Below are positions 53,640-64,000 of a stretch of DNA of 64,000 bases, one piece after another (within the stretch, counting starts at the first letter, position 1; each line of letters opens with the position of its first letter). The position numbers were made by a program, and so were the translations under genes. The DNA is from Pyrenopolyporus hunteri (lineage: Eukaryota; Ascomycota; Sordariomycetes; Xylariales; Hypoxylaceae). The stretch covers positions 1,240,001-1,304,000 of the forward strand of contig CADCXC010000004.1 of NCBI GenBank assembly GCA_902806595.1, written 5' to 3'. The notes under the pieces are model-generated. The model saw nothing but the letters and a program-made list of their open reading frames with translations. It searched no databases and was not told where the DNA came from.

Positions 53640-56135
53640 TCACAATGATGACGCTCCGCTATTCGAACCCCCTGGCGACGATGTTCCTTCGTGTCCCGGA
53701 TCGAGTCGCATCTTGGCGAAAATTGCGCTCATTTCTCGCAGGGACTCTGTCTGCTGAGACACGGGGTTTGCGTTTCGTTCGTCGGCAAAAGCGCGAATGC
53801 TTCGTAAAATGGGGCTAAGTCCCTCGTCGTTTGGGAGCCACCACTGTGTGCAAGAGGGATCGCGGAATATCTCTGCCATTCGAACTCGTATCGTGAATGG
53901 GAAAACATATCTGATCCGAGACGGAAAATATTAGTGAGCTACTCGAACACCTCGGACTAATACGTAAATAGGTGTAACCGGATAGACTTGAATATACGAT
54001 CACCGTCCTTTCGTATACTCGACCGGGACTGGCCTCACGCAGGATAGAGCTGGCGGGCGGGATAGAGCCTAGACTACCAAAATAAATCGCGTACTTACCC
54101 TAATGATTCCAGCATTGCATATTTCCGTCTTAGCCACATGTGGTGTTTATTATCACGGGGGAGGAACAAGGCTGCTATAGCAAGACAGGCCTGAATCGGG
54201 ATAAGGGCGCCGTTGGGTGCCTTCGGCCACAACTGCACTCCTTCGAAAATTTCGCAGATAGCATACGCCAACCCTCTCAGCTCATCTGATGGTTTCTGCT
54301 GCAACGCAAAAGCTTCTTGGCTCTTGTGCATGACGAGGATAGAATGCCACTCCGCTGTTAGGACGGTAGTCGTGAACAACGGGAAATCGTACAAGTGTCC
54401 CGGCTTGTAAGGATCGATTATATCGTCTTCGCTCAACGGGGCTTTATGCGGAAAATCAACCACAAGGAAATTCGGATCGGTCAAGGCAGGGTCTAATTTG
54501 GTCCTCCATTCGTAGAGGCGGTTCGTGATACGATCGTGTTCCGCTGCGAATTCTTCACCCGACATGTCGCCTCGACCGCCTCTGGCGTAGAGAATCGACA
54601 TGTCCCTAGAGATCAATCGCAACGCAGAAGCGTGGAGTTCCGTTTTCATCCCCAGATTTCCCGGGTTTTTTGCAACTTGCTCCTGGCAGAAGGAGACGAC
54701 AGCCGAAAACCATTGTCGCGGCAGGTTTGTTTCGAACCCACCCATCATTCCTACAAAAACGTCGAATCTGATGTACCAGGTGAGCAGTAGCCGTGAAGTA
54801 GGCGAATTTATGATCGTCTGGGGCGTGAACAGCCGGGTCAGAATCTCGAAGGCGGCTCTTTGATGTCCCATCAGATTCACCCAATCGCCTAGGTATTCCT
54901 TTCTTTCGGTCAGCAACAGCTCTCTAAAAGCAGGTCATCTAGACTATATCTACCTCGATGGTTGCAAGTTGCAGTATAGTCAGCAACGTTGCGACGCCCT
55001 GCTTCTCTCGTCTCTTGATGCAACTCAGGAGCAACGTCACACTCTTATTATAATATCGCAAGAAGTCCTGGATCCTGCCATTGGGATTCCGCACTGTTTG
55101 ATGATACGCCGAAAACCCTACGACGGCGTTCAAAAGAGCCTCGTTACCGGCCTGCACGGCCAAACCGGGGAGGATTAAGTGGAAAAAATCATCCGGATCA
55201 TTAACCATCCCATAATTATAGTGAGAGATATATTCGCAGTAATACGCCAAGTGAGATTGCAAGTCTGTCGACAGATGAGTCCAATCTGGCCGGGCCAAGG
55301 TAGGCTGGAGAGCGGGATCTGGGACTTGAAAAGAAATCGGAAAGCTCGCAGAAGTACCCGTCGACATTGCCGGCGAAGCGCTTTTAGTTCCGTCTAAGGA
55401 AGGCGTCTCGGAGCTCTGTCTTGTCATGGTCCGCTGGGTATTCAACGTCGATGTCGTGCTCGTTCTTCGTAACCCTGCTAGCGAATACGAGGATGGCGAT
55501 AACGTTTCGCTAGGCTCCTCCTCGTCGACAATTGGCTCGAGCTTAAGGCCTCTCTCTGTTTCCTCATCCGCTTCGTCTTGCGAGGAATTTGGACTATGTT
55601 CTTGAGCAAACGCCGCTGCGTCTTTCGACGACCCCGATCCAGTTGCTTGCCCCTTGGCGGAAGAGGGCTCTGGGTAGACGCAATCCCTCTTGCCTTTGCG
55701 GCAGCCTGCGACTGTTAGCCAGAGTTTAGAAAATCCAGTAAACCTACTTACGTTCACAGATGGGATGAGTTTCATCGCACTAGGGTCAATCTTAGCACTA
55801 GCATGCCAATGCTAAAGAGTGATGCTTACCTTAACTCGTCTGCTTCGACAGGTGTAACATCCCGATCGTGTTCGTCGATGCTTGACGTGGTCCGCTCCGG
55901 ACGCAGACTTCTTGCGATTTCGATTGTTCTGAGGTTTGGGGGCCTGGAACATAATTGGATCAGGGAAACCGGTGAAGTAACCTAGGCTTTGATACGGGGT
56001 TGCTAAAGGCGGGCTGATATTTCCCATCTGAGTGGAATGTGGCGGAGGTTGATATTGAGCATCTTGAGGGCTTTGGTTTGGCGATTCGCCAGTCCCTGCC
56101 AACGAGGACAGATATTGCTGATAGTAATCACTCAT
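53640..56135 (-). CDS. Zn(II)2Cys6 fungal transcription factor, 725 aa
   Basis: Five exons on the minus strand: 55830-56135, 55752-55779 (28 bp), 54954-55705, 54099-54919 and 53640-53910. The binuclear cluster is split over three exons: SGCYTCRSRRVK (C93, C96), then C-DETHPI-C (C103, C110) in the 28-bp exon, then C-RKGKRD-C (C113, C120), preceded by the basic KHRRTR. The spacing is CX2CX6CX6CX2CX6C. A disordered acidic linker (120-250) follows, then a fungal-specific regulatory domain with helices and aromatic motifs (ALLNAVVGFSAYH; FLRYYNKSVTLLLSCI; WYIRFDVFVGMMGG; LAIAALFLPRDN). It should act in the nucleus as a DNA-binding regulator; target genes are unknown. No metabolic cluster adjoins it. 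Confidence 0.88.
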
Positions 56136-59100
56136 TGGGAGGGATTCGTCGAGCGGAGTATTCGATGTGCGTTAACTCGGGCGGCTAAGGTTCGATTCCC
56201 CTCCGTACAAAATCTGCGCGGACGCCGCTTCAGCGCAGATCCTATTCGGGGAAATGTATAGTAGGGATTAAAATTAGTAACGTCGAATCTTTTCCTTTTG
56301 TATTGCGATGTCGAGTTAGGAGGGAGTTCAGGAATTAATCGGCTAGAGCAGGAAGTTTCTTCCCGAACCCAACGCTTAGTCCCAAGCTGTCTTCCCTAAA
56401 GAGACGTTACAAGTGGAGGGGTCCTGGTTCCAATGATTCGAGGAGGAAGGGAAAAGGGTCGACCCAATACACTCATCGAGTAGACAATTCCCCCAACCCA
56501 ATGGGCTCCTTCAGTGTGGCCTCTCTAAGAAGGTTTCTCTACACCTATAGCACCCCCCTCTCGAGCCCGGGAATTTGACTCGTTCGTTTTTGGCCCTTCT
56601 CAACACGAGATTTCATAAATGAAGGGAGACCTTCCGCATTGTTCGTGGGGGTGTAGTAGATATGGTATTTTTTACATTTGTGAATTTCTTGGGAGGTTGC
56701 AGTCCTGCTTGGCTTAGCTGGTCAGGCTGCGCTGCTCACGATGGTTATGACCGATCCACAAGCTTCAAGGCTATGGTTACCGGTGACCTAGGAGTCATTG
56801 AAGATAAAATGGTTGTGGGGCTCTGGTAGTATACCTTGCGGGAGCCTTTAGTGTTGCTGAAAGAGCCTGTACCTATGAGGAGCAGGGTCTCGAGGATCTG
56901 CTGACAGGATGATAGCTATAGCGGGGCTTCTTTTATGCAGCGGGTAACCAAGAAGGCCAGGACAAGGTGCCATGGAATAGAAGCCGATCTTGGGATTCGG
57001 CAGGCTGTCTCCTCGAAATGCTAGAACCCACCCACAATTTAGAAACAGCCCCAGGACAGAGGCCCGAGGATGAGCTTAGTGTCGAACACCAAAGTGATTT
57101 AATATCTATTGAATTCGCCGGCGAAGTCGAATCGTGGCCAAAACTTTCTTTTCGCTGATCTGTTTCGTAGTGAGGCTGCTTAGGAGGTAGTATACGGGAT
57201 AAGATACGAGCGTTAGATTCCGAGGCTCGAGATCGGCGGAAGAAGCCTCACTATTGCTGGGAAGCGTTTCTGTTGCGAAAAGGAGTCGGGATGTAACTGA
57301 TATCAAGGTAATGAGGTCATGATGAGAGAGCAGCCAAGCGTTCGATTCGGGAATGTTTAGGATTAGGGTGTGGGCGAGATGAGAGCTTTAGGAATATCCG
57401 CGTATATTCTGCCAAAAAAAAAAGGGGGGGCGAAATGCCCGTTGAGGATAAGCCAGGCCCGTTCGGTTCGATCTTGCAAAGTCCAGAAGCACCTGGGGAG
57501 CCAACCCTGAAGACGTTGACTTGAAAGTACTATTCGGGATCGCTTGGGCCCAGAGTTTACTAGGTTGAAGGAGTTTACCGTCCGCAAGAAGACTACAATC
57601 TAGTGAATTTGCCTTTTGCAATAAGTGCGTGGGTAAATTGACAAGCCTTAGCCCACTACACTGGTACATAGAAATTGAGTGCATACAGTACGCAATGAGG
57701 ATCGTTGACATCCGGTTGGTGCTAAAACAGGGACCCCCCTGAGCTAGAAAGACGCAGCTACTGGGTAAGTGGGAGTCGGGATGTAAGGGAGAGGAACCGA
57801 TGATACGCAGCCATCTGATATTTGCCCATGCTTTCCAACGGGGCTAATTCAGCGCGCTGAACGTCTACGGAGACGCCATCTGCCCGCCGTAGGAGCAGTA
57901 ACTTGCGAGCACGAAAGTACAATACATATTGTCACCTACGCCATATACACCCGATACATGCCCTAGACGAGAGGTTAAGGACGGACAGTATGTATACCTA
58001 TACCTATGCACATACGTGAGGATGTATATCTACTGCTACCGGCCGCTTTACTACATATGTAGGTATGTATGTACGTACGTGCAAAGAGATAAGACGCGGC
58101 AGGTAAGACAAGGGTCCTTCATCCACAGTCATGGGGCAACCCAGCCAGCCCAGCGAGCCAGGCAGCGGGGAACTGGGGCGCACGCGCCGGGGGGTTGAGA
58201 GACTTGCTCAAGATCCTACCGCCAGGGTTTTGATCAACGGCGGCTAGTGGGAAAAGTCTTCGATCTTTGATCTCACAACACACATGAGACGAATGAACGA
58301 GTCTGAGGCGTCAGCGCCGTCCAGCTATTCCCCATACCCTGACGCAGCGGCGCCCTGACGCAACACGCGCCATATTCGTAACGTTCGAGAAACTTATTAG
58401 GACCATAGGACCGTAGGACCATATGTACGTTCCGTTGCGAAATACGCTTATACTGTGCGGGCGGTCTATGTTCACCTATTTACCGAATTATGGGCTCCGG
58501 GGCTAGCTAAGGTAGCGACCGAGTGCGCCGGAATGATCATAAAAAATGCCCACTATCGATCGACGAGTACCTTTAAGCTTTTTTTTTCCCTCTTCCCTAA
58601 AGCCCAGCCGTGCGCGTAGGTTACCTGCGAGGAATAAGACTTACATAGTAGCAGAGACACTGGTCAAAATCTGTCCAAGCCGTAGGCCCGATCCTTTTAG
58701 CCCGAGCAAGAGCCTTTTTGGCTTTTGGGGCTGTTGATACCACGTTGGCTACAAAACAGGATGAAGCCTTTTGGGGCCGCACCAGTGTTGCTTGCAAACC
58801 ACAAATTTCCACTGATTGGATCCAGTAAGACAAGGGGTCCCCCCTACGCTTCTAGGATCATCAGGGACTCGTCAAGGAGGGCGAACCCGGAGCACAGACC
58901 AGTAAGTTGCTAAAGCCGGGCCTCCAATTCAACAACGTAGGAGGCCTTACTTGATATGTGGGAGAAGGAGGAATGATGAGGCTCGTAGATTATGCACCGA
59001 TCAAATTAATTAGGCCGACCAGAGGATGGGATGAATGATACCCAAGGGGTTCGCTTTGCAGCAATGGCCAACCACCTGCCTAAGGTACCGTGGCCACCCC

Positions 59101-59173
59101 GAGGCGTAGTGACAGAAAGCCATTGCATATAAGAGGTGCCCAGGTAGCATAGAAAGTTGAGCTCAAAGGCTCT

Positions 59174-59226
59174 GGTAGGCGGGTAGGTACCGTAGGTAGG
59201 TAGGTAGGTAGGTAGGTAGGTAAGGT
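59174..59226. repeat. AGGT tetranucleotide microsatellite
   Basis: A GGTAGG/AGGTACC lead-in is followed by about seven consecutive AGGT units, the longest clean run of this repeat in the window. Confidence 0.85.
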
Positions 59227-59608
59227 ATCTTTTTGTGGCTGGACCGGGGAGTCCAAACGGGATATAAGACATCCCGAGCTTAATATGATAGGTATCTGCG
59301 GTGAGTTTGAACCGGCCTGCAGGGGCCGAAATGCCACCGCTGGATGTCCCGTGCGGGAAATGTCATGGCGCATAGAAGGCGTATTTACTATGTACTTACT
59401 TGGTAATCTTCCCTTGAATTCCTGACCCGTCTTTTGCTGGGTACTTGATCATGATCGACAGGGACTGGAGTGTGACCCGCGAAGGCAGGCAGCGATAGGC
59501 AGCGACCAGCCCTAATCAATGGTTGTTGGGTGAGACGTGATGATTTGCTTCAGCAGCATCATTCTTCCACGTCCAGAGTAGGGCCAAAGTGATCCCGGAC
59601 CCTTGGAA

Positions 59609-59635
59609 GGGGGGAAGGGGGAAGGGGTAAGGGGG
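59609..59635 (+). other. G-quadruplex-type motif
   Basis: Four G runs of 6, 5, 4 and 5 bases separated by loops AA, AA and TAA, matching the canonical intramolecular G-quadruplex pattern. Intergenic; no gene close by. Confidence 0.7.
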
Positions 59636-60458
59636 TGCAACGACCAGCTGTTCGGAATGTTCCTTTCGCAACGTGAAGGCGATGATGGTCCACCGACCAT
59701 CCCATCGTTGCATCCGCCATCCGCCCTCCGCCATCTGAACTTATTCCTGTCCCGGATTTCCGGCATAGTAGCACGACGGAAATCTCTGTGTTACAAGGAT
59801 AGCGCTGTCATCTGTAAATGATTTCCCCATTAGGAGTTCAAGGTGTGCGGACTCGGGATTCTTGGCGCGATTCTCTGGACTAGGATATGGCGTCAATCTT
59901 GCGCGCTCCGGACGATTCCCACACTATGGTAGTAATAGTAATCCCGTAGTTCTGCTCCCCGAGAACAGAAGTGCAGGTGTCACGGTCTTGAATACGAGTC
60001 CCGTCCATCCTACGCCCATACAAACGCAACTAGCTTCGTTACTGGACTCAATCTTAGCACGGGTAGCCAGCCACGGTTGCAAAATACAACGTCACCCCCT
60101 ATATGATGTGTGCGGAACATACATACCTCCAGATGCGTGAAGTGACGTACTCGTAAACTAGCATCGTGGACCCTTGTCGCCTATAACATGTACCTATATT
60201 ACAGCTCACGGGCATGGGTAGATGTATCGAAAACCAACACTGACATATGACGAATAGACAGGACCAACGTACCAGGTTAGCATCCCAATGGACGACCCTA
60301 TATTCATAATACGGGTAAGGTTAGGTCAAAACAGTTAAGCCATGACCTAGTCCGTCCCTCGCTTTTATACATTCATCTCCGAATTAACTATGAAATCTCA
60401 ATCGGGATTTGAAAATGTGACAGAAAACGGCAGACATCAGTTTTGCTGTTTCAATAAC

Positions 60459-60507
60459 GTACACACACACACACCTACCTACCTTACATGCCAGGTAGGT
60501 ACCTGCC
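60459..60507. repeat. CA repeat joined to ACCT tracts
   Basis: A (AC)n run of about eight units passes into ACCTACCTACC and, a few bases later, AGGTAGGTACC, so the two tetranucleotide halves are inverted relative to each other. Confidence 0.75.
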
Positions 60508-63500
60508 GGCATAGCTTCAAATGTCGTTCCTCGTATTTACCTAGTTATGCGCATGTAAAGATCAAGGGCTTAAGCAAATGCCTTTATTTGCCTTACATGG
60601 TAATGTGTAAGCAGTTCTCGGCTCATTCACCTGAGAGCATGGCTTGCCTGCCCAATTGCTCTATAATACATTATTTATGACTAGGAGCTGTAATAAGCTT
60701 CATCTTAATACTCCCAACCTCTTCATATCTACCTACCTATCTATATGCACTTCACGGCTCGTGGCTCCCCGATAGTTCTCCACTTCGGAAGGTGAACGAC
60801 TTAGTGCGATATTAGGTATCACGATATTTTGTATAGTTCTTATTTTTGTAGTTTGGTTCGTATAGCCGCGGTTCGTTGCGACTTACCTCTTCGCGTTATC
60901 GAAATTACCATCGTACGAGAATTTCTTACCCGTAATAACTAGGGCTTCACGCTTGACGCTCTCAACGGGAAACCCATGCAGCAAATCCGCAGAGCCTTAT
61001 TCGACTAATTGTTCTATACGCCCTTCTCGTGCATAGTATTGAGATTTAATCATATCTCATAACAAATGCATGACGCTGCTGAAAGAGTTTTAGGAAATAG
61101 AAAAAAAATCACAGGACGGCCCCAACACAGGTGAAGGGAATGCCAGGGTGAAATGTCGGGCTTGGCACTCTGGAGGACTTACGGCAACGATTGCAATCTG
61201 CGTTGTCGAAGGAGCCCTCGTGATGCCGGCGTGCGGCGAGGGCATACACGTGAAGAAGACATTTAAACGTTACAGTGACTCTAGATTCGGTAGACCCGGC
61301 CGAACCAAGGAACCACAACCCCTGTTCGGTTCTCGTGATTATAGGGGCCGAATGACGATAAGAGACGTGATGGGGGAAGATATATTCGATCATTCCGCTT
61401 AGGGCTACCGGCCGGGCGGCTCAAAAAAGAAGAAATCAAATTTCCCGACTCTATGGAACCTCTACTTTATTAATAATTCGACATTGCCGTAATCTTAAGA
61501 TTAATGCGTATTTTAGCCTTGTCGGTGTATGCCAGTTACGTCTTCCCACTATGCTCAAGGCTGAATGCGACAAATAAATCCCGTCCCACGTGTGATTCTC
61601 TACATAGTAGGGTCGTCAGAGCCGCTTAACGTCGAGATGAAGCCCCATCTTCCAGCATAGGGGTTTCCTAAGCACAGTATGTATTTTACCACATTTCACA
61701 GATGCGAACTTGGCTCGTATCCTAAAAGATTCTAACATTGGGACAAACTGCTATATTCTGCGATCAATGAGAGTCTTTTCACAAAAAAACAAACCAAAAA
61801 AATCCTTGAAGCTAGAATATGGACGATCAAGCTAAGGAGTAGACCGTCCCTGTAATGGCGCAGACAGCGGAGCACCTAAGGAATCTCCGCGAAGCAGCTA
61901 AGCTAGTTAGTTATCTAGACAGGTTAACGTAGCTTCTATTCCCGATCGCGTTCAGATCTACGCGTAAGTTGACCTATCCGCTCTCGAGTTTCGAGGCCGG
62001 TTTTCTTCCTGAGTTTTTTTTCACAAATGTGTAACACAACGCAACTACTCTATGCAGCTCTTAGCTGGCACTCAATATTATGTGTAATGACGAAGTGGCA
62101 GTCAGTGTGCTATTGGCCCTAAGCTGAGATTCTCCGCCTAGGATGTGTACGTATATGTAGGTAAGTACGTGAGGTGATAAGTGAGGGAAGATCAGCGGGA
62201 TGTAACTTCAGAAGACGTGCCGCTCTGCAAAGAAGCGTTTGGAAGTTATGGTAGAGCCCTTATCCGGGAATGAGCATTATCTCGGCCATATAAAATCATC
62301 TCTGCCAGTTGGCCAGGCGGTCAAGGAGGAACGCGGAGAAGCACTAGGCGGTACCATGGAGTCAGAATCGCGTGATCTGGGCTTCCTATACGCAGCCTAA
62401 CTTCTAAAGTCAAGTCCGCCTACCCAGAATTAAGCCGACGCAGAGAACCTGCCTAAGACGGACTGCTACATCCATTTTTTGAGGGGAATTTTCGCCGCAG
62501 ATCTTGGACGCTTCTACAGTAAGCTCGCGGAGGCGCCTAGGCCATCCGGCATGAAGACCCAACGATGCCCCCTTTCCAATAGACCAACGCGGTTATGAGA
62601 CTAGCTTTGCATATGGGCGCTAAAGGTGAAAGTGACCAGTCGAAATTTCACCCGCGCGCGCAAGTTCCTAAGCTGCCTAACTCTACGCCACATAATCCGC
62701 CCCCTATTCCGGTTACCAGGTGGGATTGGGACTTCCGTCGCCAACACCACCTACACGTGCCCCCTATTAGCTGCCTAGCCAAGGTGTCCGGTACCTTGCA
62801 TTAGTTGGCTATCTCGTTATCCCGATATCTCCGGATCAGGGCTCGTGGGTGATATATCGTGGTTGCATCCGAGCACGGTAGTTCGACTCCGAGATACCCA
62901 GGTCTCGGGCTTTCACCGTAACCGGAGTACTCTCCGCGGAGCTGAATTGGATTGTGTTACGGTTATAATTCAGTATACAGTTCGCCAGATGTACGGCCTC
63001 GTCCCTTGTCCGGATCCAACTACTACTGCTTACCTACCTAGGTACATAACATAAGGACCTACGTCCTTAGATTTGTTGAGTCGGTCCAGCGCAATCTTGC
63101 TTGTTTAACCGCTAAGATAGCAGTCAAAGTCCTTACCGGTGGCTATTCGGGTTTATGAAGATCTCTCTGCCTCGATTACGGCCCTGGTAATTTCCACCAA
63201 CCCTACTAAGCGAATACGTCACCTATAGGATGGCTGGGGTATCATCGGTGCTACCTTCACGTCGCTGCGTAGGCTACATCAGCACCCAGCTCACGGCGCA
63301 AGTTAGTGATAACTAAACCCTGAACCATGGGCTGTTCTCGACCAGAATGTCAAAAAGGGAAATAAGGTCGCCAGCGAAAACCTTAATATCCAGTAGACGC
63401 CGGATCGATCATCCGCTCTGTTCAACACAATATTCTGCACGCGTACGGGAGAGGCGCCGGCGTGAGCATCCGAACTACTTCTATTACTATTTAGGTTTGC

Positions 63501-64000
63501 TACTCGCCAGTTAATCAATTCTAGATACGGATACCCTTGGATGCCAGCGATGGCGCTGTAAGCACGCGCGGTGGTTCTTGTTGTCTTGATGAGAGTCGAG
63601 ATTCGGAATATTCCGCCCGCGTCCGTCCAACCGCGCCAGACTTCCTACGCGTCCTGCGTTAAACGCCGTTCAGGAAATTGGGGGAACGACACGACTCCTG
63701 TCGTCGAGTTAAAATTTGATCTTTAGCCTAGGCCAACCGGATGACTACCTGCTCTATTAATAACCGCTGAGAAGCAGCTTATGTATGTCGCTGTGAGGGA
63801 GGTCAGGTAATTAACAGCTTAACCCCGAAATCCAGGGGGTATTAATAGCAATGTACGGCACGTGACATGGAGTTGAGTCACATGATCTTCCGACGGGTGA
63901 GTCCCCGATTTCACGCTTTCACCCTTTCGGCCTTCAACGTCTCGGACGTTTCGTCGAAGGATTGAACACGCAACCACGTCCAAGACACTCTTTTCTTTCA

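Larger units (their letters stand above)
56136..64000. other. 7.9-kb gene-poor region to the right edge
   Basis: No coding region, tRNA, rRNA or recognisable mobile element could be supported. The longest ORFs are under 100 codons and lack domains. Features seen are an A10-G7 homopolymer junction (57414-57430), AGGT tracts (59174-59226 and 60459-60507), a CA repeat (60460-60474) and a G-quadruplex-type motif (59609-59635). The left part is probably a long promoter of the Zn2Cys6 gene. Decayed elements too divergent to see by eye cannot be excluded. Confidence 0.5.

Noticed and set aside
56170..56210. GGTTCGATTCC, a match to the tRNA B box/T-loop, upstream of the Zn2Cys6 gene
   Set aside because: The flanking bases do not pair as a T stem, no A box lies at the right distance, and no acceptor stem can be drawn.
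61109..61402. Overlapping ORFs on both strands (94 and 84 codons) in the gene-poor right end
   Set aside because: Short, no recognisable domain, no splice partners; consistent with chance.
1..64000. CRISPR arrays, bacterial operons, prophage or insertion sequences
   Set aside because: The DNA is fungal with spliceosomal introns; no regularly spaced direct repeats with spacers and no transposase ORF were seen.
1..64000. A secondary-metabolite or other biosynthetic cluster
   Set aside because: No PKS, NRPS, terpene cyclase, P450 or dedicated transporter genes. The Zn2Cys6 gene stands alone beside gene-poor DNA.

Overview
The window reads as chromosomal DNA of a filamentous ascomycete (Pezizomycotina, probably Sordariomycetes). 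Genes are monocistronic on both strands. Introns are mostly 50-130 bp with GTRNGT-like donors and YAG acceptors. The gene set is eukaryotic and fungal: a single-polypeptide Leu1 isopropylmalate isomerase, a Zn2Cys6 regulator, the STRIPAK subunit MOB3/phocein, Nur1, a Csc1/DUF221 channel and an NPC2-like ML protein. Intergenic DNA carries many AGGT/ACCT tetranucleotide tracts. The lineage call is inference; no rRNA or other marker is present.

Layout. 1-5.3 kb: two minus-strand genes, a kelch-repeat single-pass membrane protein that runs off the left edge and an unrecognised coiled-coil protein. 7.8-15.7 kb: a compact block with a DUF221/Csc1-type ion channel (+), an NPC2-type lipid transfer protein (+), V-ATPase subunit F (-) and the nuclear rim protein Nur1 (+). 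16.5-26.6 kb: a large disordered, tail-anchored-looking protein (+), LEU1 (+) and an F-box protein (-). 28.9-41.0 kb: three minus-strand genes, a J-domain protein, INCENP/Sli15 (chromosomal passenger complex) and an RWD plus PARP-type ADP-ribosyltransferase. 41.9-50.9 kb: a secreted SRPBCC-like protein (+), CCR4-NOT subunit NOT2 (-), a CobW/ZNG1 zinc-chaperone GTPase (-) and MOB3 (+). 53.6-56.1 kb: a Zn2Cys6 transcription factor (-). 56.1-64 kb: about 7.9 kb with no gene I can support.

These genes are mostly housekeeping or regulatory and form no evident metabolic cluster. Several encode parts of larger machines (V-ATPase, CCR4-NOT, chromosomal passenger complex, STRIPAK), with no sign that neighbours act together.

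I did not find a clear new multi-gene system. The most noteworthy points are: (i) the RWD-PARP protein, with a readable H-Y-E triad; (ii) an in-frame TAG in MOB3 followed by 85 more open, coding-looking codons; (iii) an ATG-started ORF inside a 489-bp NOT2 intron that could splice in frame as an alternative first exon; (iv) a GC-AG intron placed just before the Walker A motif of the CobW gene; (v) tetranucleotide tracts that flip strand at GGTACC or CCTAGG centres; and (vi) a strong intergenic G-quadruplex motif. All gene models come from reading the sequence and have not been checked against transcripts or databases.
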